Source: Candidatus Fredericiella danica
Lineage (GTDB): Bacteria; Chloroflexota; Anaerolineae; Caldilineales; Caldilineaceae
Length of the DNA: 64,000 nucleotides
Reading direction: 5' to 3'
Assembly (NCBI GenBank): GCA_016713335.1
Contig: JADJPH010000019.1
Location: 55,796 to 119,795, forward strand
Under the pieces are notes generated by a model. That model was not told the DNA's origin. It saw nothing but the letters and a program-made list of their open reading frames with translations, and ran no database searches. Positions 28,929 to 36,862 of the stretch are shown here, one piece after another. The position numbers and the translations under genes were made by a program. How positions within the stretch are numbered: the stretch's first letter is position 1; every line of letters starts with the position of its first letter.

Positions 28929-29846
28929 ATGAGCACATCGACGGCAGCGCCGCCGCGCCGGGGGCGTCCCGGCAGACGACGCTGGACACCCTTTCTATAC
29001 ATCCTGCCGGGCTTTGCGATTTACGCGGTCTTTGTGCTCTGGCCCATCGTCGATACGCTGCGTTACAGCTTCTTTGCGTGGGATGGCTTCACAGCGCCGG
29101 TCTTCAACGGCGTGCAGAACTACGTCGACCTGCTCCAAGATCCGCTCTTTCATATTGCCCTGCGCAACAGTCTGGTCTTTATTCTCTTCTATAGCATCCT
29201 GCCGATCGTCCTGGGTCTCATCTTGACCATGTTGCTGGTCAGGCGCCGGATCTTCGGTCTGGTTGTCTTCCGCGCCGGCTTGTTTGTACCCTACATCCTT
29301 TCTATGGTGGTGGTCGGCGTCGTCTGGCGTTGGATTTACAATCCGTCGTTTGGTCCGCTCAACCAGTTACTGCGCGCGGTTGGGCTGGATCTATTGGCCA
29401 GGCCATGGCTCGGCGATTTCACCTGGGCGTTGCCTGCTGTGGGTTTCGTCGGCATGTGGGTGCAGTATGGCTTTTGCATGGTGCTCTTCATCGCTGGCGC
29501 CCAGCGCATCGATGAGACGCTCTACGTTGCCGCCAAGATCGACGGTGCGGGCGAAACGCAGCAACTATGGAACATCACCCTGCCCGGGCTACGCGGTGAA
29601 ATATCCGTTGCTCTGGTGACGACCCTGATCGCTGCGCTCCGTGTCTTCGACCTGATCTTCGTGACGACGCGTGGCGGACCCGGCAACCAGACGACAGTGG
29701 TGGCAATGCTCATCTATGACAACGCCTTTGTGCTCAACCGTGCCGGCTACGCGGCGGCCATCGCAGTTGTGCTGACGCTCATCATCCTGGCCATCTCCTA
29801 TGCCGTATTGGCTGTGCGCATGCGGTACATGTCGCAAGAGGACTGA
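28929..29846 (+). CDS. Carbohydrate ABC transporter permease (MalF/UgpA type)
   Basis: The ATG at 28929 is preceded by GGGAG. The 305-residue protein starts with a basic cytoplasmic segment and the first membrane helix PFLYILPGFAIYAVFVLWP. It has six predicted hydrophobic segments. The EAA loop that contacts the ATPase is visible as YVAAKIDGAGETQQLWNITLP. It pairs with the MalG-type permease 4 bases downstream. No ATPase gene is in this operon, so a shared MsmK/UgpC-type ATPase elsewhere is probably used, as is common for this transporter class. Confidence 0.92.
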   Translation: MSTSTAAPPRRGRPGRRRWTPFLYILPGFAIYAVFVLWPIVDTLRYSFFAWDGFTAPVFNGVQNYVDLLQDPLFHIALRNSLVFILFYSILPIVLGLILTMLLVRRRIFGLVVFRAGLFVPYILSMVVVGVVWRWIYNPSFGPLNQLLRAVGLDLLARPWLGDFTWALPAVGFVGMWVQYGFCMVLFIAGAQRIDETLYVAAKIDGAGETQQLWNITLPGLRGEISVALVTTLIAALRVFDLIFVTTRGGPGNQTTVVAMLIYDNAFVLNRAGYAAAIAVVLTLIILAISYAVLAVRMRYMSQED

Positions 29847-29850
29847 AGTA

Positions 29851-30645
29851 ATGTCGACGCAAACGCCGGGCGCGCGCCAGGAGATTCGTTGGCGCAAGAT
29901 CTTCGGTTCCACGACCGTCCATGTGATCTTGATTCTGTTTCTGCTGCTGGCGCTGGTCCCCTTTATCACCATCGTGCTGACGTCGTTCAAAGACAGTCAG
30001 CAGATCATGAAAGGGGCGTTCCGGCTGCCCGAGACCTGGCACTTTGACAACTACATCAAGGCCTGGGCGCAGGGTCGCTTCTCATACTTCTTTCGCAGCA
30101 GCGTCATCGTCGTCATCCCGGTGGTTACCGTGTCCACCTTTTTTGCGATTCTGACCGGGTATGCGTTTGGCCGGATGCAGTTCCGCTTCAAGCGGGTGAT
30201 CTTCTTCCTGTTCCTGCTCGGCATCATGGTCCCGCTGATTCTGCCCCAGATTGGGATGAGCATCGCGTTTGGCACATTTTGGATGTATGGCGCCTTTGCC
30301 GAAGTCCCGCGTGATCTGGAGGACGCTGCGATTGTCGACGGCTGTAATTCATGGCAGGTGCTCTGGCGGGTGCTTGTCCCGATCGTGCTGCCGGCCATCC
30401 TGGCGATGATGGTGCTCTTCTTTGTGTGGACCTGGAACGACTTCTTGATGGCGCTGGTACTGGTGTCCAGCGAAGAACTACGTACGTTGCCGTTGGGTTT
30501 GGCATTTTTCCAGGGACGGTATACGACCAACGTGCCACTCACCGCCGCCGGCGCCACGATCGTCGCGTTACCTGTGATCGTCATGTACATCCTCTTCCAG
30601 CGCCACTTCATTCGTGGGGTGACGTCGGGTGCGGTGCAGGGGTAG
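29851..30645 (+). CDS. Carbohydrate ABC transporter permease (MalG/UgpE type), internally short
   Basis: The start at 29851 lies 4 bases after the previous stop. The 264-residue protein has the expected first helix, the EAA loop (PRDLEDAAIVDGCNSWQVLW) and the end segment FQRHFIRGVTSGAVQG. Between FLLGIMVPL and ILPQIGMSIAFGTF it lacks about 20 residues that MalG-type permeases normally carry: the periplasmic loop with the (L)GLLdTyWALI motif. The deletion is in frame. It may be real divergence, or a repeat-mediated loss in the assembly at the PL-ILP junction. All other features agree with a functional permease partner. Confidence 0.88.
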   Translation: MSTQTPGARQEIRWRKIFGSTTVHVILILFLLLALVPFITIVLTSFKDSQQIMKGAFRLPETWHFDNYIKAWAQGRFSYFFRSSVIVVIPVVTVSTFFAILTGYAFGRMQFRFKRVIFFLFLLGIMVPLILPQIGMSIAFGTFWMYGAFAEVPRDLEDAAIVDGCNSWQVLWRVLVPIVLPAILAMMVLFFVWTWNDFLMALVLVSSEELRTLPLGLAFFQGRYTTNVPLTAAGATIVALPVIVMYILFQRHFIRGVTSGAVQG

Positions 30646-30692
30646 GGTCGATCTTTCTTTACGGGCCAGTTTGCCGGATTCATCGACACAAA

Positions 30693-31626
30693 TCAGCGCG
30701 CCTGTGAGCGCGGTTCCCGCAAAAACCGTCGGGCGTATGCATCTGCCTCGACCTCAGCCGCGCTGTCGATCCGATCCTCCACCTCCAAGAACATGGCCCG
30801 CTTGCCGTGGAGCAGCAGGTGAGCGGCTTCATGATAGAAGGTGTACCAAAACTGGGCGCTGGACGTGTAGGACACACCGAGCATGAGTAGCGCACGATCA
30901 GGCGTCAGCCATTGCACCGCGCCCCTGGCAGGGCACCCTTGCGGTGTTGGCTCCCACACGACGGCGACACCAGCCGCAGCGCATAGGTCAGTCATTTGAG
31001 GCACGAACACTTCGGGGGCTGGTCCGAGCGGAAATGCACGCAATTTCTTCAGTACTTGGACGAATGCTTTCCGATCAAACGGTGTGCATTCGATCGTCGC
31101 GGCGCGGCGTTCCCCCTGTCGTAACCAGGCCGCAACGGCGCCCGGTTGCATGTGATCGCCACGCAACATGCTCAACGCTGCCACCGGCGCGCCATAGCGT
31201 TCACGCCAGGCCGGCACGCTGGCAACACCAAAGAAACCAAGGCATTCTGCAACCTGTGCAGCCTCGCTGCCATGACAGTCGTTCACCCAGCCAAAGCGCA
31301 CCATGTCAAGCAGCGGCAGTTCAGCAAGCCACTTACTTTCCTGCTTGAAAGCGGCTTGTTCAGCGCGGCGCCAACTGCTCCCGATACTGCGCATCGCGCT
31401 GCAGCCAGAACCCGGCTGTACTGCCCAGGACCCGTTCCAGCCGTAATGCGGTGTCTTCGCTGATGGATGCCTTACCGCGCACTAACAAGTTTACGTGTTT
31501 GGTGGTATAGCCGGTGCGCACCGCAAACTCTGCTTGCGACCAGCCGCGCTCATCCAGCAAATCAGCAATCGTGTCGCCTGGCGGCGATATCCAATCTGGT
31601 TCGAAATGCCAACCTTCACGCGTCAT
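30693..31626 (-). CDS. HTH (HigA-like)-ImmA/IrrE family protein, one frameshift
   Basis: The ATG at 31626 has AGGTG upstream and opens an XRE-type HTH of the HigA/addiction-module class (IADLLDERGWSQAEFAVRTGYT, VLGSTAGFWLQRD). This frame stops at 31360. The next frame continues without a gap: removing one base near 31380 gives REQLARAEQAAFKQESKWL. The C-terminal part contains the ImmA/IrrE zinc metallopeptidase motif FYHEAAHLLLHGKR, with the third ligand probably in EVEADAYARRFL. Fused HTH-ImmA/IrrE proteins act as regulators that cleave repressors or antitoxins. The joined length of about 310 residues is normal for the family. No HigB-type toxin gene is visible next to it. Confidence 0.75.
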
Positions 31627-31635
31627 GATAATCAC

Positions 31636-32066
31636 CTATAAACTCAATCCGGACTCGTGTCACCTGCCCGCCAACTCGCCGATCCGTGGTCGGCCGCCGC
31701 CATGCCAAAGCCTGGTCGGTGGGGTCAATAACGAAGTCAGCTTTGCGCAACCGCACGGCAAGCGCATCTTTCCGCCGTTGGCGCGGGCAAGCCAGCCACC
31801 GCGGTGCCGATCAGCCTGATCAGCGTCCAAGAATCCCACGAATCCCAGTTCAGACAGCCAATGCCTTTGCCTCTGCCGGCCAACCACTTACTCACGTGCG
31901 TGGCTCTGATTGGCACGTGCACAACACTGATCGACTCCTCCGCGCACTCCGCGCCACCTCCGCATCTCCGCGTTGATCTTTTCCTCGAGGGGCGCGCGCA
32001 ACGTCCCGCGCCAACATGTTTCAACACGTTTCCTGTACCAGCCACCGAATACAATTCGGTGGCCGC
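31636..32066. other. Intergenic stretch with low-complexity repeats, no gene seen
   Basis: No frame in this 431-base stretch resembles a protein. Around 31936-31978 it contains a run built of CTCCGC-type units (on the reverse strand GCGGAG). This belongs to the same class of short GA/TC-biased spacer repeats seen elsewhere in the window. The upstream region of the HTH-ImmA gene falls in its left part, but no clear promoter pair was found. Confidence 0.45.
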
Positions 32067-32725
32067 CTACCCCTCATGGTACGTCGGCTTCTCATCCGCC
32101 AAAGCATCCGCCGGCAGGTGGCTGATGTCGTTCACCAGAACCCCCTCCCACCGATCGCCCACCTGGTCGAGTACGCTGATCGCACAATTGTGGGGATCCC
32201 AACTCACCCAATCCCCGGTGGCGCTGCCAAGCCACTGATCCAGTACAACTCCGATCACCCCGCCATGCGTCACCGCAACGACCGTTTGTTGAGGATGGCG
32301 TACAGCCAACTCCGCCAAAGCCGCCACCACGCGTGCGGCAAAAGAATTGGGCGATTCCCCATTGGGCGGGGCAAAGTCGGGTCGGCCGCCCAATGCGCCC
32401 AAAGTTGCTCGTTGTCGATCAGATCGCGGTAGGTGCGGCCTTCCCAATCACCAATGCTGAATTCCCGCAGTTCTTCATCGATCACCAGGTCTTGACCAAT
32501 GGCGGCGCCGATGGCCGCAGCCGTACTCCGGGCGCGCGGCAGGGGCGATACATAGAGCCTGTCGATCGGACCGCACTGTACACAATCGGCAAAGCGCACT
32601 GCAGTTGCCGCAACCTGGCGCTGCCCTCGCGCCGTCAGCGGCGCATCCAGCGAACCGTGCCACACCTGTAGCAGATTCGCTTCGGTTTCGCCATGCCGCA
32701 CCAGAATCAATCGGGTTGGTTTCAC
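32067..32725 (-). CDS. Histidine phosphatase family protein (phosphoglycerate-mutase-like), one frameshift
   Basis: A GTG at 32725 with GGGAGAG upstream starts a protein whose first segment is LILVRHGETEAN, the catalytic RHG motif. ELREFSIGDWEGRTY follows with the conserved Glu. The frame is lost near 32375; restoring one G in the GACCCGACTTT region joins HWAADP to DFAPPNGESPNSF. The C-terminal half supplies the second catalytic His in VVAVTHGGVIGVVLD. The product of about 220 residues resembles alpha-ribazole phosphatase or broad phosphatases of this superfamily. The gene diverges from the arginine operon, and no functional link between them is evident. Confidence 0.8.
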
Positions 32726-32795
32726 AGTCAATCTCTCCCAAGATTTCAAATTGTCTGGACGCCCACGTCAATGGGTCGCATTTTTTCCGGATGAA

Positions 32796-32824
32796 TTGAC
32801 ACCCGCTGGGGGTCATGTTACACT
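32796..32824 (+). promoter_or_regulatory. Consensus-like sigma70 promoter of the arginine operon
   Basis: TTGACA at 32796-32801 and TACACT at 32819-32824 are spaced by exactly 17 bases. The expected transcription start is near 32831, only about 3 bases upstream of the leader-peptide ATG at 32834. This is the only strong promoter found for the argC-carA gene run. Confidence 0.75.
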
Positions 32825-32833
32825 TCGCGCATC

Positions 32834-32896
32834 ATGACGCCAAACATTTACCTACAGAACAGTCTGCGCGCCAGGGCAAGGAAGCCGGTTGGTTGA
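32834..32896 (+). promoter_or_regulatory. Putative arginine leader peptide (20 residues)
   Basis: A short frame starts at the ATG at 32834, immediately after the predicted transcription start, and stops at 32894-32896. It encodes MTPNIYLQNSLRARARKPVG, with three arginines in five residues (codons CGC, AGG, AGG). A terminator hairpin begins 43 bases after its stop, and argC starts 143 bases after it. Promoter, Arg-codon-containing peptide, terminator and arginine biosynthesis genes in this order is the layout of ribosome-mediated transcription attenuation. The peptide is nearly leaderless. The layout is seen directly; the regulation is inferred. Confidence 0.6.
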
Positions 32897-32939
32897 CCAC
32901 CTGGAACTTTGCGCGCGGCGTTGTGATGAGGTAGACGGC

Positions 32940-32968
32940 AAGGCTCTCCAGATGGGGGGCCTTTTTTT
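32940..32968 (+). terminator. Attenuator-type intrinsic terminator upstream of argC
   Basis: A 10-base-pair stem, partly G-U (32940-32949 with 32954-32963), has a 4-base loop AGAT and is followed by a run of seven T (32962-32968). It lies between the promoter/leader peptide and argC, so it would stop transcription before the structural genes unless prevented. CTTTGC at 32907-32912 can pair with GCAAGG at 32938-32943, overlapping the 5' arm, and is a weak antiterminator candidate. Confidence 0.75.
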
Positions 32969-33039
32969 GTCGCTTCACTGCGTCGCTGCCGCAACAGTTG
33001 ATTGCAGGCGCCAAAGGAACACCGAAGGTTCGTTCGACG

Positions 33040-34080
33040 ATGACAAACACATTCCGAGCCGGAATTGCCGGCGCCACCGGCTACACCGGCATTGAATTGG
33101 TGACCTGGATTGACCGCCATCCACAGTTGGAGATCGGCTGGATCACAAGCGAGAACAGCGCCGGTAAGTCGCTGGCGGATGTCCATGCAGTTCCCTGGAC
33201 GTACCCATTGATTCCTCTGGCCGAGGCGTTCGCCCGCACTGGAGACGTGGATGTGGTCTTTCTCTGCCTGCCACACGGGGAATCGATTGAGGCGGCGCAG
33301 CGTTTCGCCGCGAGCGGCGTGCGTGTCATCGATCTGAGCGCCGATTTTCGGCTGCCAGATCCAGTCGTCTATGCACGCTGGTATGGCAAGACACACACTG
33401 CCCCAGAACTGCTCCCGCACTTTGTCTATGGGCTGTGCGAAGTCAACCGGGACGCGCTCAGGGGGGCACAGTTGATCGCCAATCCTGGCTGCTACCCAAC
33501 CAGCGTCAACCTCGGGCTTTACCCCCTGGCCAAAGCCGGTTTGCTCGACGAAAGAGTCATCATCGACAGCAAGAGCGGGATCAGTGGGGCCGGCCGCACC
33601 ACCAAGGTCCCCTATCTGTTTGTCGAAGCAAATGAGAACATGACGCCGTACAGTGTGGGTTATCGCCACCGCCACATCGCCGAGATGGAATTGGTGCTCA
33701 ACGGCGCGAACAGCCACACCGCACACCGTTTCACCTTCACGCCGCACCTGCTCCCGGTCAACCGCGGCATTCTCAGCACGATGTATGTGAGTGTTGCACC
33801 CGGTGTGACGGAGCAGCAAATCCGCGAGATCTACGCCGCGACCTATGCCGGGGAGCCTTTTGTGCACGTGCTCCCCGCCGGTCAATTCGCCTCGTTGCGA
33901 CATGTCACCTATAGCAACCGCTGCGCGATCAGCATCACGCCCGTCTATCCCGATGACGCCAACGGCGCCGACTATATTATCGTGGCGACCATCGACAACC
34001 TGGTCAAGGGGGCGAGTGGACAGGCGATCCAGTGCTTCAACATCGCGGCGGGGATTGAAGAGACGGCGGGGCTGAAATAG
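33040..34080 (+). CDS. argC: N-acetyl-gamma-glutamyl-phosphate reductase
   Basis: The 346-residue product catalyses the NADPH-dependent reduction of N-acetylglutamyl phosphate to the semialdehyde in arginine synthesis. The Rossmann start is FRAGIAGATGYTGIELV. The catalytic cysteine is in ANPGCYPTS near residue 153, and the family segments KSGISGAGR and HRHIAEME are present. The ATG at 33040 is chosen because it leads directly into the NADP motif; an in-frame codon at 32998 adds residues without family character. It is the first structural gene behind the putative Arg leader/attenuator and is followed by argB, argD, a GNAT acetyltransferase and carA. Confidence 0.95.
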   Translation: MTNTFRAGIAGATGYTGIELVTWIDRHPQLEIGWITSENSAGKSLADVHAVPWTYPLIPLAEAFARTGDVDVVFLCLPHGESIEAAQRFAASGVRVIDLSADFRLPDPVVYARWYGKTHTAPELLPHFVYGLCEVNRDALRGAQLIANPGCYPTSVNLGLYPLAKAGLLDERVIIDSKSGISGAGRTTKVPYLFVEANENMTPYSVGYRHRHIAEMELVLNGANSHTAHRFTFTPHLLPVNRGILSTMYVSVAPGVTEQQIREIYAATYAGEPFVHVLPAGQFASLRHVTYSNRCAISITPVYPDDANGADYIIVATIDNLVKGASGQAIQCFNIAAGIEETAGLK

Positions 34081-34116
34081 AGATTGGGGATTGGAGACTG
34101 AGAGATTGGAGCTTAG
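34081..34116. repeat. GAGATTG-type heptamer repeats in argC-argB spacer
   Basis: The 36-base spacer consists mainly of imperfect units related to GAGATTG (GAGATTG, GGGATTG, GAGACTG, GAGATTG). The same heptamer family makes up the argD-GNAT spacer at 36172-36234. The last units supply a GGAG ribosome site for argB. Confidence 0.7.
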
Positions 34117-34936
34117 ATGGAAGAGTCATTAGGGTTGAGCGACGTAGGCGAGATGGCGCCGGATGAGCAGACGCCATACGTGGTGGTGCTGAAGGTCGGG
34201 GGAAATGAACTGGATGACCCGGGCTTTCTGTTTGGGCTGGCGCGCGCCGTGCAGGCGGTGCAGGCGGAAGGCCATTTCCCGGTGATTGTGCACGGCGGCG
34301 GCAAAGCGATTACGGATCTACAGACGCGGCTGGGACTCCCTGAGGTGCGCATTGAGGGGCTGCGTGTGACCGACGATGCGGGCCTTGACGTGGCCGAAAT
34401 GGTGCTGAGCGGTCTGATCAACAAGCGCGTCGTGCGTACTCTCGTCAATGCCGGCATCCGCGCGGCGGGCATCAGCGGCGTCGATGACGGGACGATCTAC
34501 GTTGAGAAGATGTGGCACCCCATGGGCGATCTGGGCCGCGTGGGTGAAATCCAGGATGTGGACGATCATCTACTGCGTACGCTGCTCGCAGCCAACATTG
34601 TGCCTGTGGTCAGCCCCATCAGCTTCGGCGCACTGGACGCACTGAGCTACAACGTCAACGCCGACCATGCCGCCACGGCCATTGCCGCCAAACCCGGCGC
34701 CATCAAACTTGTCTTCATCAGCAATGTGCCTGGCGTGCTGGTGGCGGGGGCGCCTTGCGCGCAGTGACGTCGCGCCAGGTCGAAGAATGGATCGACGAAG
34801 GCATCATCACCGGCGGAATGATCCCAAGGTGCGCAGCGCAGTGGAGGCTGTGCGCAATGGCGTAGCACAAGCTGTGATTACCAATTTAGCCGGCGTTCAA
34901 GATGGCTCGGGTACGGGCGTCATTGCAGCAGGTTAG
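34117..34936 (+). CDS. argB: Acetylglutamate kinase, two frameshifts
   Basis: ArgB phosphorylates N-acetylglutamate, the second step of the cyclic or linear arginine pathway. The main frame (34117-34767) carries VVVLKVGGNELD, the substrate-binding VHGGGKAITD, VTDDAGLDVAEMVL and NVNADHAATAIA. It breaks at about 34752. The next frame gives LRAVTSRQVEEWIDEGIITGG, and a second shift near 34827 gives MIPKVRSAVEAVRNGV and the normal C-terminus to 34936. The combined length of about 272 residues is right for ArgB. An essential biosynthetic gene with two breaks within 80 bases, inside an otherwise intact operon, points to sequencing indels rather than decay. Confidence 0.88.
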
Positions 34937-34945
34937 GAGCAACCG

Positions 34946-36172
34946 ATGAATCCGCAAGAGATCATTGATCTGGAGCACGAAACTGTGCTGGGCGTCTATG
35001 GGCGCGCACCGTTTGTCCTGGAGCGTGGGTCTGGCGTGACCCTGTATGACACTGAAGGCCGCGCCTATATCGACTGCGTGGCGGGCATCGCCGTGAATGC
35101 CCTTGGCTACGGCGACGCCGGCATCAATCAGGCGATGGCCGAAGGCATGCAGACGGGACTCTTGCATGTGAGCAACTTGTACCACACTGCGCCGCACGCC
35201 CAATTGGCCCAGTTGTTGGTGGAAACGAGCTTTGCCGATAAGGTGCATTTCTGCAACAGTGGCGCCGAAGCCAACGAAGGCGCCTTCAAATTTGCGCGGC
35301 GCTATGCGAGTGCGCAGGGGCACAGCGATAAGACCAACATCCTTGCTTTTTCGAACGCCTTCCACGGCCGCACCATGGGCAGCCTGGCCGCGACTCCCCG
35401 GCCCAAATATCAGGATCCCTTCAAGCCTTTGATGCCGGGCGTGCGCTTTGCCGATTTCAACGATCTCGCCTCCGCACGGGCGCAGATGGACCACACCGTC
35501 TGTGCCATCATCGTGGAGCCGGTCCAAGGCGAAGGCGGGGTCTATCCGGCGACGCCCGAGTTTCTCGCCGGCTTGCGCGCGCTTGCCGACGAGTACGATG
35601 CCCTGCTCATCTATGACGAAGTCCAGTGTGGCGTTGGGCGCACGGGCCATCTGTGGGCGCATCAGGGCTATTGTCCGCAGGACGGTTCCTGCAACTGCGA
35701 TGGGCGTTGCCCCTACGAACCCGACATCATGACGGCCGCAAAACCGTTGGCGGGTGGACTCCCAATCGGTGCGATCTTGGTGCGGCAGAAGGTGGCGGAT
35801 GCCATGCAGAAGGGCGATCATGGCAGCACGTTTGCCGGTGGGCCGTTTATCACGCATGTCGCGCATCACGTCGTAGGTCGCATCGCCATGCCTGAGTTCC
35901 TGGCCGATGTGACGGCCAAGGGCCAATTGCTCCGTGACATGCTGGAAGAGATCAACAGCCCCCACATCGTCGAAGTACGCGGAAAAGGGCTGATGGTCGG
36001 GGTCGAACTGGATATAGACGCGGCGAAGGTCATCAACAAAGGCTATGCGCGGGGCCTGATCCTCGTCAACGCGGGACCCAACGTCCTCCGCCTGGTGCCC
36101 CCGCTTGTGATCTCCGAAGCGGAGATTGTTCAGGTGGTGAAGACGATCGGTGAGATTCTGGGTGATGAGTAG
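34946..36172 (+). CDS. argD: Acetylornithine aminotransferase family protein with Cys-rich insert
   Basis: This 408-residue class III PLP aminotransferase has the expected motifs: VDCV-like GRAYIDCVAGIAVNALG, FCNSGAEANEGAFKFARRY, AIIVEPVQGEGGVYP, LLIYDEVQCGVGRTG, and the PLP lysine in MTAAKPLAGG. In the arginine pathway it transfers an amino group to N-acetylglutamate semialdehyde. Directly before the PLP-lysine segment it carries an unusual insert with four cysteines (CPQDGSCNCDGRC), absent from typical ArgD. ATG at 34946 has GGAGCAACC upstream. The operon context supports ArgD, although related gamma-aminotransferases share the fold. Confidence 0.9.
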   Translation: MNPQEIIDLEHETVLGVYGRAPFVLERGSGVTLYDTEGRAYIDCVAGIAVNALGYGDAGINQAMAEGMQTGLLHVSNLYHTAPHAQLAQLLVETSFADKVHFCNSGAEANEGAFKFARRYASAQGHSDKTNILAFSNAFHGRTMGSLAATPRPKYQDPFKPLMPGVRFADFNDLASARAQMDHTVCAIIVEPVQGEGGVYPATPEFLAGLRALADEYDALLIYDEVQCGVGRTGHLWAHQGYCPQDGSCNCDGRCPYEPDIMTAAKPLAGGLPIGAILVRQKVADAMQKGDHGSTFAGGPFITHVAHHVVGRIAMPEFLADVTAKGQLLRDMLEEINSPHIVEVRGKGLMVGVELDIDAAKVINKGYARGLILVNAGPNVLRLVPPLVISEAEIVQVVKTIGEILGDE

Positions 36173-36234
36173 AGATCGGAGATCGGAGACTAGAGATTGT
36201 CGAGCACCAATCTCCAATCTCCAATCTCCAATCT
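36172..36234. repeat. Heptamer repeats forming an inverted repeat between argD and GNAT gene
   Basis: Four GAGAT(C/T)G-type heptamers (36172-36199) are followed by a 7-base gap and four perfect CCAATCT heptamers (36207-36234). The two halves are reverse complements with a few mismatches, so the transcript could form a stem of about 28 pairs. The unit is the same as in the argC-argB spacer and resembles cyanobacterial-type STRR repeats. Confidence 0.75.
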
Positions 36235-36262
36235 CCTATTCAATTCTTCGGAGGAAGTTGTA

Positions 36263-36862
36263 ATGCCTGTATTGGTGCGTCCGGCCGAGACCGGGGATGT
36301 GCCTCATATTCTGGCGATGGTCAATCGCTTTGCGGATCAGAACATCATGTTACCGCGCACGGTCGAGAGCGTGAGCCACACGCTGCCCGACTGGCTGGTG
36401 GCTGTAGAGGAATGGCCGGAGCCAACCACCCCGCCCATTCTGGCCTGTGGCGCCCTGGTGCCGTTGACGGACACGCTGGCGGAAGTCAGGTCGTTGGCCG
36501 TGCACGAAAGCCAACAGGGTCAGGGCCTGGGTGGCGTCATCGTGCTTGAGTTGGTTCAACGGGCGCGCATACGCAACTACGAGCAGGTCTGTGCGCTGAC
36601 GCTGCGTGAGAATTTTTTTGTGCGCCTTGGCTTCTCAGTTGTGGACCGTTGGAGTATCAGCTCAAAGGTCTGGCAGGCCTGCATCTATTGCCGGAAATTC
36701 CATCGCTGTGACGAAGTCGCCGTACTGATGAATTTGGCCGAAAAGCCGGCAACGACGGAAAATGCAGTGGCGCGTCCGGGTTGGAGCCACCTGCTGAAAT
36801 GGAGCGAGTGGCAGCCACTGAAGCTTGCCTACAAGCAACCCACCATGGTGGATGACAGGTGA
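36263..36862 (+). CDS. GNAT N-acetyltransferase, ArgA-like (short NAGS)
   Basis: The frame is open from 36197, but that part lies in the heptamer repeats; the ATG at 36263 has GGAGGAAG upstream and is chosen. The 199-residue protein has the GNAT acetyl-CoA signature EVRSLAVHESQQGQGLGG and a C-terminal KVWQACIYCRKFHRCDEVAV segment typical of short N-acetylglutamate synthase-like proteins. Placed between argD and carA, it most likely makes N-acetylglutamate from glutamate and acetyl-CoA, the entry step of arginine synthesis. The three-cysteine cluster could bind a metal. The last about 40 residues are basic and less conserved-looking. Confidence 0.8.
   Translation: MPVLVRPAETGDVPHILAMVNRFADQNIMLPRTVESVSHTLPDWLVAVEEWPEPTTPPILACGALVPLTDTLAEVRSLAVHESQQGQGLGGVIVLELVQRARIRNYEQVCALTLRENFFVRLGFSVVDRWSISSKVWQACIYCRKFHRCDEVAVLMNLAEKPATTENAVARPGWSHLLKWSEWQPLKLAYKQPTMVDDR

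Noticed and set aside
30693..31635. HigBA toxin-antitoxin pair
   Set aside because: Only the antitoxin-like HTH is present; the adjoining sequence is an ImmA/IrrE metallopeptidase and no toxin frame is found.
32820..33000. T-box riboswitch upstream of argC
   Set aside because: The leader is too short and lacks the conserved T-box sequence and specifier stem; a leader-peptide attenuator explains the features better.
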